The notes beneath the pieces are model-generated. The model had not been told where the DNA came from. It did not search any database and was given only the letters and a program-made list of their open reading frames with translations. The translations under genes and the position numbers were made by a program. A stretch of 64,000 bases of DNA from Kitasatospora cheerisanensis KCTC 2395 (lineage in GTDB: Bacteria > Actinomycetota > Actinomycetes > Streptomycetales > Streptomycetaceae): the NCBI RefSeq assembly GCF_000696185.1, contig NZ_KK853997.1, positions 7,715,059 to 7,779,058 on the forward strand, in the 5' to 3' direction. Position 1 is the stretch's first letter; each line of letters begins with the position of its first letter. Positions 57,797 through 64,000 of this stretch are shown here, piece by piece.

Positions 57797-59077
57797 TCAG
57801 GAGGGCGACGGCACCATGCGGTGCAGGCCCTTGCGGTCGTAGTAGTGGGTCATCGCGAAGCCGAAGACCAGCGCCACCACGAAGCCGACCGCGATCATCA
57901 CCCAGCCGCGGGTCAGCCCGGCGTCCGCCTGCGCGTCGAAGTACAGGATCGCCCGCACCCCGCCCGCGACCTGCCGCATCGGCTCGAACGCGCCGAGGAA
58001 GCGGTAGAAGGACGGCGTGGCCTGGAGCGGGATCGTCGCGCCCGAGGACGGCAGGGCGAACGCGATGAAGACGAACATCGCGACCAGCTGGCCGAGCGTG
58101 CCGAACGCCGCGTTGATCGCCTGCACCCCGAGGCCGACCGCCACGCAGGCGCAGAACGAGAACACCCAGAGCAGCGGCAGGTGCGGGGCGTCCATGTTCA
58201 GGATGCCCACCGTCGCCAGCATGATCATCGTGGTGGTGACGGCCGACAGGCCCGCCGTCATCACCATCTTCACCACCAGCGTCTGCGTCCGGTTGATCGG
58301 CACCGTCGGCCGGCGCGAGTGCCACGGGCCGATCTCGCTGTCCGCGTAACCCAGCGCCGTGTCCACCCCGTTGTGCACCAGGTTGGCGCTCAGGAAGCCG
58401 GCCAGCACCAGCAGCAGGGTGTAGTAGAACGCGCTCAGCCCCAGCCCCGTGTGCCGGGCGATCGGATGCCCCTGCTGCACCTGCACGTCCACCGGGTCGG
58501 CCAGCAGCAGCCGCGCCGTCGGCGGGGCGTTCGGCACCGCGGCCGTCAACTGCTCGCCGATCGACCGCGAGGACCGGTGCGCCGCCTGCTGGGTGATCTG
58601 CGAGGCCAGCGAGGAGGCCAGCGACCCGGTGCCCGGATTGGTCAGCGTCAGCAGCACCGGACGGGCCGAGGCCTGATCCGCCGTCAGCGCGGCCACCGTG
58701 CGGGAGAAGTCCTCCGGCACCACCAGCGCCCCGTACACCTTGCCCGCGGCCAGCTGCTCCTGCGCCCGCTCGCGGCTCAGCCGCTGCCACTGCACCTGGC
58801 CCGGCGGCGTCCCCGCCGCCACCGCGTCCGCCAACTCCGCGCCCAGCGGCGCGGAGTGTCCCGGCAGCGGCGGCCCGGCGTCCGCGTCGACCAGCGCGAT
58901 CGGCAGCCGGTGCAGACTGTCGGACGGCGTCAGGATGCCGCCCATGTACAGCAGCGACAGCACCAGCGCGACCAGCGCGCTCAGCACCCCCGGAATCAGC
59001 CACAGCTTCCAGCGGCGCAGCACCCGCCCCGCGCGGGCCTCGGGGGCGTTCACCTGCGGGGGAATCCCGGTCGCCAT
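57797..59077 (-). CDS. YhgE/Pip-related (DUF3533/SNG1-like) membrane protein, ABC-2-like
   Basis: Membrane protein of 426 residues. One N-terminal helix (about 25-47), a long extracytoplasmic domain (~50-215), then five or six helices to the C-terminus. The layout is that of YhgE/Pip and ABC-2 type permeases, some of which are phage receptors or drug exporters. The ATG at 59077 is the likely start. It has no ATPase partner nearby. Confidence 0.75.
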   Translation of the reverse strand: MATGIPPQVNAPEARAGRVLRRWKLWLIPGVLSALVALVLSLLYMGGILTPSDSLHRLPIALVDADAGPPLPGHSAPLGAELADAVAAGTPPGQVQWQRLSRERAQEQLAAGKVYGALVVPEDFSRTVAALTADQASARPVLLTLTNPGTGSLASSLASQITQQAAHRSSRSIGEQLTAAVPNAPPTARLLLADPVDVQVQQGHPIARHTGLGLSAFYYTLLLVLAGFLSANLVHNGVDTALGYADSEIGPWHSRRPTVPINRTQTLVVKMVMTAGLSAVTTTMIMLATVGILNMDAPHLPLLWVFSFCACVAVGLGVQAINAAFGTLGQLVAMFVFIAFALPSSGATIPLQATPSFYRFLGAFEPMRQVAGGVRAILYFDAQADAGLTRGWVMIAVGFVVALVFGFAMTHYYDRKGLHRMVPSPS

Positions 59078-59240
59078 GCCACTCCCGGCCACTCGACGCA
59101 CCCTCGGTCCCCGGGTCGGGAACCCCCACGACGATAGGGTCGGGACGCGCCGTGCGGCCGCGACACCGGCGGCGACACCGGGTGCGGTCACCCCAACGGG
59201 CCAGCCGGGACCCGGCGGTGCCGTTCGCTAGGGTGGGTCC

Positions 59241-59882
59241 ATGAACGAGCACGCATCGCCGGCCGGGACGGCGGACCCGGTCACCCCGGACTCCTCGGCC
59301 ACCTCGGGCTCCTCGGGCTCGTCGGACGGGCGGGTGACGGCGCCGTTCGGGAACTTCCCCGACGTGCGGCGGGCCGTCGACTGCGTCGCCGAACTGGCCG
59401 GGCCGGTCGCCGCGCTGCTCAAGGAGTGGGACGCCGAACTCGCCCGCGCCGTGCGGTACGTGGACACCGACCCCGAACTCGCCGACACCGCCGTGTTCTG
59501 CGCCGCGTACCAGGTCCCCGTCGAGGCGTCGGCGAACTGCGTGGTGGTCGCCGCCAAGCGGGGCGGCGAGACCACGCTCGCCGCCGGCGTCGTGCTGGCC
59601 ACCACCCGGCTCGACGTCAACAAGGCGGTGCGCGGCCACCTCGGCGCGCGCAAGGCCTCGTTCGCGCCGATGGACACCGCCGTCGGCGAGAGCGGCATGG
59701 AGTACGGCGGCATCACCCCCGTCGGCCTGCCCGCGCACTGGCCGCTGCTGATCGACGCCGCCGTCGCCGCCACCCCCTGGGTGCTGATCGGCAGCGGCCG
59801 GCGGCGCGGCAAGCTGATCCTGCCCGGCGCGGCACTGGCCGCCCTGCCCGGCGCGCAGGTGCTGGACGGGCTGGCGACCTGA
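59241..59882 (+). CDS. YbaK/EbsC-family aminoacyl-tRNA deacylase-like protein
   Basis: Protein of 213 residues. An acidic, Ser/Gly-rich N-terminal tail (~1-30) precedes a YbaK domain with GESGMEYGGITPVGLP and LIGSGRRRGKLILPG, typical of trans-editing factors that hydrolyse mischarged tRNA. The tail is probably disordered. Confidence 0.85.
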   Translation: MNEHASPAGTADPVTPDSSATSGSSGSSDGRVTAPFGNFPDVRRAVDCVAELAGPVAALLKEWDAELARAVRYVDTDPELADTAVFCAAYQVPVEASANCVVVAAKRGGETTLAAGVVLATTRLDVNKAVRGHLGARKASFAPMDTAVGESGMEYGGITPVGLPAHWPLLIDAAVAATPWVLIGSGRRRGKLILPGAALAALPGAQVLDGLAT

Positions 59883-60007
59883 GACCGCCGGGAACACCGG
59901 ACGCCCGGCGGCGGTTGGACCGGATGGTCCCCGCCGGGCGGCACCGCGCGGAGGGGACACGCACCGCACCAGGAGTGCGGACGTCCCACGCGAGGAGTGA
60001 GAACGAG

Positions 60008-60514
60008 ATGACCACGGACCGGGCTGTCCTGGCCGGCGGCTGCTTCTGGGGAATGCAGGAGCTGATCCGCAAACTCCCCGGCGTCCAGTCGACCCGCACC
60101 GGCTACACCGGCGGCGAGAACGCGCACGCCACGTACCGCAACCACCCCGGCCACGCCGAGGCGCTGGAGATCGTCTACGACCCGGAGCGGATCAGCTACC
60201 GCACGCTGCTCGAGTACTTCTTCCAGATCCACGACCCGAGCACCGTGGACCGCCAGGGCAACGACATCGGCAGCAGCTACCGCTCGGCGATCTTCTACGT
60301 CGACGAGCAGCAGCGCGCCACCGCGCTGGACACCATCGCCGACGTGGACGCGAGCGGCCTGTGGCCCGGCAAGGTGGTCACCGAGGTCACCCCGGTCGGC
60401 GACTTCTGGGAGGCCGAGCCCGAGCACCAGGACTACCTCCAGCACTACCCCAACGGCTACACCTGCCACTACCCGCGGCCCGGGTGGAAGCTGCCGGTGC
60501 GCGAAGGCGCGTGA
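60008..60514 (+). CDS. msrA: Peptide methionine sulfoxide reductase A
   Basis: Reductase of 168 residues repairing S-methionine sulfoxide. The catalytic Cys is in GCFWG and the substrate-binding segment HPGHAEALEIVYDP follows; the downstream HDPSTVDRQGNDIGSSYRS is also conserved. A C-terminal Cys in YTCHYP may act as a resolving residue. A UUCG-like hairpin terminator follows. Confidence 0.95.
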   Translation: MTTDRAVLAGGCFWGMQELIRKLPGVQSTRTGYTGGENAHATYRNHPGHAEALEIVYDPERISYRTLLEYFFQIHDPSTVDRQGNDIGSSYRSAIFYVDEQQRATALDTIADVDASGLWPGKVVTEVTPVGDFWEAEPEHQDYLQHYPNGYTCHYPRPGWKLPVREGA

Positions 60515-60536
60515 CGGTGCGTCAGGCCCCTCCGTC

Positions 60537-60567
60537 GGCCGCCGGTCGGTTCGTCCGACCGGCGGCC
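60537..60567 (+). terminator. Terminator after msrA
   Basis: 13-bp perfect stem (60537-60549 with 60555-60567), TTCGT loop, followed by GGTGTTTT. Confidence 0.85.
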
Positions 60568-60611
60568 GGTGTTTTGCGGTAGGCGGCCGGTGTTGTGCGG
60601 TCGATGCTTCG

Positions 60612-60653
60612 CGGTCGGCGGTCGGCGGTCGGCGGTCGGCGGTCGGCGGTCAG
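60612..60653. repeat. 7-bp tandem repeat (CGGTCGG)
   Basis: Five exact units and a sixth variant, overlapping the stop codon of the TetR gene. A slippage-prone tract. Confidence 0.85.
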
Positions 60654-61219
60654 TTGTCGGCTCGGGCGCGGAGCAGGGCGTCCAGGGAGTCGACGATCCA
60701 GTCCCAGGACTCCTGCGGGTCGACCGGGGTGTGGGCGAAGCCGCCGGCCGCCTCCAGTTCGATGTAGCCGTGGAAGGCCCCGCCGAGCAGGCGCACCGCG
60801 TGCGTCTGGGCGGGCTCCGGCAAGTGGTAGCCGCGCAGGATCGCCCTGGTCAGCTGGGCGTGCCGGGGCGCCGCACTGGCCGCGGCGGTCTCCGGGTCGA
60901 GCCGGAGCCGGGTGGCCTGGTAGCGGCCCGGATGCTCGCGTGCGTAGCCGCGGTACGCCTCGGCGAAAGCCGCCAGCGCGTCGCGCCCCGCCCGCCCGGC
61001 GATCGCGTCGCCCGCCCGGTCGGCGAGCTCGGCCAGCGACAGCAGGGCGATCCGCACCTTCAGGTCCTGCGAGCTCTTGACGTGCGAGTACAGGCTGGCC
61101 ACCTTCACGTCGAAGCGCCGCGCCAACTCCGTCACCGTGACCTGCTCGAAGCCCACCCGGTCGGCCAACTCCGCGCCCGCCCTGGTGAGGACCTCCGCCG
61201 ACAGCCCAGCACGCGCCAC
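60650..61219 (-). CDS. TetR-family regulator with WHG-type C-terminal domain
   Basis: Repressor of 189 residues. The helix-turn-helix reads TVTELARRFDVKVASLYSHVKS, and the C-terminal domain has the WHG-like motif (GAFHGYIELEAAGGF). The ATG/GTG start is near 61219. It faces an FBP-domain gene across a bidirectional promoter that contains a clear operator, so it probably represses both itself and that gene. Confidence 0.9.
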   Translation of the reverse strand: MARAGLSAEVLTRAGAELADRVGFEQVTVTELARRFDVKVASLYSHVKSSQDLKVRIALLSLAELADRAGDAIAGRAGRDALAAFAEAYRGYAREHPGRYQATRLRLDPETAAASAAPRHAQLTRAILRGYHLPEPAQTHAVRLLGGAFHGYIELEAAGGFAHTPVDPQESWDWIVDSLDALLRARADN

Positions 61220-61268
61220 CCGGACCCGCCTCCCGCTCCTCGATCGCTTTCTCGCACCTCTCGGTCAG

Positions 61269-61306
61269 ATTATCCATTTGCCTAAACGACTTAGGCAAAT
61301 TAGCGT
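61269..61306. promoter_or_regulatory. Bidirectional promoter with a 10-bp inverted-repeat operator
   Basis: ATTTGCCTAA (61276-61285), ACGAC, and its exact complement TTAGGCAAAT (61291-61300). The rightward promoter reads TTGCCT (61278-61283), 17 bp, TAGCGT (61301-61306). The leftward promoter reads TTGCCT (complement of 61293-61298), 18 bp, GATAAT (complement of 61269-61274). Both -35 boxes lie inside the operator arms. Confidence 0.85.
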
Positions 61307-61314
61307 GGCGTTTC

Positions 61315-61811
61315 GTGCGAGAGTTGACCGAATCCGAGATCCGCGCCGCGTTCCTGAACTGCTCCAAGGGCGAGGCGAAACGACTGAACCTGCCGCGCGA
61401 ACTGGCCGAGCAGCCGTGGAGCGAGCTCGACTTCCTCGGCTGGCGCGACCCGCAGGCCCCGACCGCGCCTACCTGGTCACCGTCGTCGACGACCGCGCCC
61501 GGGCCGTCGTCCTGCGCAGTTCCTCCGGCGCCGGCCGGCCGCCCCGGCGCAGCATCTGCTCCCTGTGCGTCACCACCCACACCGGCGGCGTCGCCCTCCT
61601 GGTCGCACCGCTGGCCGGCCCCGCCGGCCGCCAGGGCAACTCCGTCGGCGCCTACGTGTGCAGCGACCTCGCCTGCTCGCTGTACGTCCGCGGCCTGCGC
61701 GAGACCGGCACCAGGATCCACGAGTCGCTGACGCAGGAGCAGCGGATCGACCGCCTGCGCGACAACCTGACGGGATTCCTCGCCAAGGTGGCGGTCGGGG
61801 AGGCGAAGTGA
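61315..61811 (+). CDS. FBP-domain zinc-finger protein (FusB-like elongation factor G-binding)
   Basis: Protein of about 165 residues. N-terminal segment MRELTESEIRAAFLNCSKGEA and a later treble-clef zinc site (RRSICSLCVTTHTGG, with CSDLACS further on) match the FBP domain of EF-G-binding/fusidic-acid-type proteins. A frame shift at a C run (61457-61460) interrupts it, and adding one base restores the frame. GTG 61315 is about 9 bp from the -10 element, so the transcript is probably leaderless and TetR-controlled. Confidence 0.8.
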
Positions 61812-62655
61812 CGGGCGTTCAGGAGCCGGTCGTCGCAGGGGCGGAGGGCGTCGGCGCGTTCGAGGCGCTGGAGCGGCGGATCTGGTCCGGGCGGGCCGCC
61901 GCCTACGCCGCGAGCTTCGCCCGGCTGTGCGCCCACCCCGTCCCGGCGCTGCTCGATGCCGCCGGCGTCCGGCCCGGCAGCACGGTGCTGGACGTCGGCA
62001 CCGGCACGGGCACCGTCGCCGCGGCGGCCTGCGCGCGCGGGGCCCGCGTGGTGGCCGTGGACGCCGAACCGAGCATGCTGGCCGAGGCGCGACGGGCTGC
62101 GCCCGAAGCCGAGGTGCGGGCCGCGACGCTTCCCGAACTCCCCTTCCCGGACGGCGCGTTCGACTGCGTCGTGGGCAACTTCGTGCTCAACCACGTCGGC
62201 CGGCCGGCCGACGCGCTCGCCGAACTCCGCCGCGTGCTCCGCCCCGGCGGCCGGCTCGCCCTCACCACCTGGGCGGCCCCCGCCCCGCCCGGACAGTCCC
62301 TGCTGGGCCGCGCCTTCGAGGCCGCCGGTGCGGTCCGCCCCGCGGACTTCCCCCGCCGCCCGCCGCGCTCGCCGCCGTCACCGAGCCGGGCGCCTTCACC
62401 GCGCTGCTCACCGGCGCCGGCCTGCGATCCGTCCACGGCCGGGTGCTGTCCTGGAACCACCGCGCCACCGCCGACGACTGGTGGGCCGGCCCCGCGACCG
62501 GCGTCGCCTTCCTGGGCGAACTGCTGCACCGTCAGGAGCCGGACGTGCAGCTCGGGATCCGTCGGGAGTTCGACCGGCTCGCCGCCGAATTCCTGGACGC
62601 TGACGGCCGGTTGGCGCTGCCGCACGCCGCGCTGCTGGTGTCGGCGCAGCGCTGA
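61808..62655 (+). CDS. Class I SAM-dependent methyltransferase
   Basis: Protein of about 282 residues. SAM motif VLDVGTGTGTVAAAAC, followed by VDAEPSMLAEA and LRPGGRLALTTWAAP. The GTG overlaps the FBP-gene stop as GTGA. The frame shifts at the five-C run 62350-62354; one extra base gives the C-terminal half (WNHRATADDWWAGPATGVAF). Substrate is unknown; relatives methylate small molecules. Confidence 0.82.
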
Positions 62656-62663
62656 CGGCAAGC

Positions 62664-62786
62664 GCAGCGGGGGCGCGGCCGCGGCGGCCGGCGATCGTGC
62701 GGGCGGGGCGGATCGCGTGGGCGGCCACCCTGCCCGCCGACGGTCCCACCGGCGGCGTCTTCTACGACGGCGAACGCGTCGCCTGA
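62664..62786 (+). pseudogene. SDR-family C-terminal remnant
   Basis: An open frame ending at TGA 62786 reads RIAWAATLPADGPTGGVFYDGE, the typical C-terminus of short-chain dehydrogenases (WAATLP.DGPTGG). The N-terminal two-thirds of the gene are missing, so this is a leftover of a deleted SDR gene. Confidence 0.6.
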
Positions 62787-62851
62787 CCACGAGCACCCGC
62801 CGGCGGCCCGGAGCCGGCGCCCCACGTCCGCCGTCCGGATCGGAGTCCAGG

Positions 62852-63754
62852 ATGAAGTCGGTGCGGTTCAGCAGGTTCGGAGGCTCCGAGGTCCTGGAGA
62901 TCGTGGACCTTCCCGCCCCGCACGCCGGCCCCGGCCGGATCCGCATCGCCGTCCGCGCCGCCGGCGTCAACGCCAGCGACAGGAAGAAGCGCGCGGGCCT
63001 GATGGACCAGGAACTGCCGCAACTGCTCGGGCACGAGGCGGCGGGCGTGGTGGACGAGGTCGGCGCGGGCGTCACGGGCGTGTCCGTCGGCGACCGCGTG
63101 CTCGGCCTCTCCGAAACCGCCGGCGTCCAGGCCGAGTCGGCGGTGCTGTCGCACTGGGCGCCGCTGCCGGCGTCCGCGGGCTTCGCCGCTGCGGCGGCCC
63201 TCCCGTCCGCGGCCGAGACGGCCGCCCGCGGACTCGACCGGCTGGGCGTGGCGAGCGGCACCCTGGTCCTGATCAACGGCGCCTCGGGAAGCGTCTGCAG
63301 CGTCGCCGTCCAGCTGGCCGTGGCCCGCGGCGCGGGGGTGATCGGCACTGCCGGCCCCGCCGGGCACGCCTACGTCCGGTCACTCGGGGCGGAACCCGTC
63401 GCCTACGGCGATACCCTCGGGCCGGCCGTCCGCGCCCTGGCCCCCGGCGGCGTCGACCGGGCCCTGGACGTCGCCGGACACGGAGCGCTGCCCGGGCTCA
63501 TCGAGCTCAGCGGCGGCCCCGGACACGTCGTCACCCTCGCCGACTTCACCGGCGCCCAGCAGCACGGGGTGGCCTTCAGCCGCGGGGACGACGGCCGGGC
63601 CCTCTACGTCCTCGGCGAACTCGGCGCGCTCGTCGAAAGCGGCCGCCTCGCCCTTCCCCGGGTGCACGCCTTCCCGCTCGACCGGGTCGCCGAAGCGCAC
63701 CGCCTCGGCGAGAGCGGCCGCGCGGCCGGGAAGATCGTCCTGGTCGACGGCTGA
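62852..63754 (+). CDS. Zinc-independent MDR oxidoreductase (quinone oxidoreductase-like)
   Basis: Protein of 300 residues. N-terminal GroES-like domain (about 1-115) and Rossmann domain with GASGSVCSVAVQLA as NADP loop. No cysteine cluster for zinc. These enzymes reduce quinones or enones. A lone gene following the SDR remnant. Confidence 0.85.
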   Translation: MKSVRFSRFGGSEVLEIVDLPAPHAGPGRIRIAVRAAGVNASDRKKRAGLMDQELPQLLGHEAAGVVDEVGAGVTGVSVGDRVLGLSETAGVQAESAVLSHWAPLPASAGFAAAAALPSAAETAARGLDRLGVASGTLVLINGASGSVCSVAVQLAVARGAGVIGTAGPAGHAYVRSLGAEPVAYGDTLGPAVRALAPGGVDRALDVAGHGALPGLIELSGGPGHVVTLADFTGAQQHGVAFSRGDDGRALYVLGELGALVESGRLALPRVHAFPLDRVAEAHRLGESGRAAGKIVLVDG

Positions 63755-63828
63755 GCACCACCGCCACCCAGGCCCTGCCCCGAAGGCGCACTCCCAGGAT
63801 GCCGCCGTCGATTCCGATGGGCCGCCAA

Positions 63829-64000
63829 TCAACCGACCTCGACCGAGAGTTGGGTGCCGAGTTCGCGGAAGCCGAGCCGGGCGGCGACCCGGCGGGAGGC
63901 CGGGACGCGGGCCCGCCACTGGGGGAGGAGGCCGGCGGCGAGAGCGTGCCGCGCGGCGGCGGAGGCGGCGCGACGGGCGAGGCCGTGGCCCCGGTGGGCG
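63829..64000 (-). CDS. GNAT-family N-acetyltransferase (C-terminal part only)
   Basis: The 3' end of a minus-strand gene; the start lies beyond the right edge. The visible part (RGHGLARRAASAAARHAL, then SRRVAARLGFRELGTQLSVEVG) is motif A and the C-terminal strand of the GNAT fold, which binds acetyl-CoA. Confidence 0.75.
   Translation of the reverse strand, partial: AHRGHGLARRAASAAARHALAAGLLPQWRARVPASRRVAARLGFRELGTQLSVEVG

Overview
The window comes from a very GC-rich actinomycete, most likely Streptomyces or Kitasatospora. Nearly every real gene has G or C in the third codon position, GTG and TTG starts and ATGA/GTGA overlaps are common, and families typical of those genera recur (SCO2583-like membrane protein, ECF41 sigma factor, DUF4253, DUF6193, mycothiol-type enzymes). 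I saw no rRNA, tRNA, CRISPR array, insertion sequence, or in-frame TTA codon.

Region 1 (1-13.8 kb) is the downstream part of a biosynthetic operon that I read as a polycyclic tetramate macrolactam (PTM) locus. It holds a hybrid iterative PKS-NRPS (AT-DH-KR-ACP-C-A-PCP-TE, with the KS lost off the left edge), two CrtI-like FAD oxidoreductases, an MDR-family reductase, a Rieske oxygenase and a peroxiredoxin. The adenylation-domain pocket reads DVGEIGSIDK, an ornithine code. The genes are closely spaced or overlapping, so they should act as one transcription unit.

Region 2 (13.8-23 kb) holds a TetR/LOG-Nudix divergent pair around a perfect 24-bp palindrome. A set reminiscent of dormancy regulons follows: universal stress protein, GH65 phosphorylase/hydrolase, MBL-fold beta-CASP protein, Rv1733c-like membrane protein and a zinc alcohol dehydrogenase.

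Region 3 (22.9-26.6 kb) is a sulfide-oxidation operon (SQR, persulfide dioxygenase-rhodanese fusion, TauE-type permease) with a promoter flanked by two copies of one operator, closed by an 18-bp-stem terminator. Region 4 (26.6-36.4 kb) carries GntR, metY-metX, a LysR/EamA divergent pair, an NlpC/P60 hydrolase, DUF4253, and an MpaB-type oxygenase domain fused to four EF-hands.

Region 5 (36.5-51 kb) contains an ABC exporter whose two genes are joined by a tiny repeat-encoded ORF, an SCO2583-like protein, a tautomerase, and a 1137-residue fusion of a STAND/AAA-type ATPase with a GT4 glycosyltransferase. A secreted M4 protease, an AhpD-like protein, an MFS transporter and an S66 peptidase follow. 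Region 6 (51-64 kb) has a TetR with twin operators, an ECF41 sigma factor with its likely target oxidoreductase, a DUF6193/Imm7 pair, methyltransferases, MsrA, YbaK, and a second TetR whose operator sits in a bidirectional promoter.

Caution: about thirteen genes are broken by single-base shifts. At least twelve of these have the same sign (one base missing), and most can be placed in or next to short G or C runs. This looks like residual long-read sequencing error rather than biology, so these genes are annotated as one CDS each across the shift.
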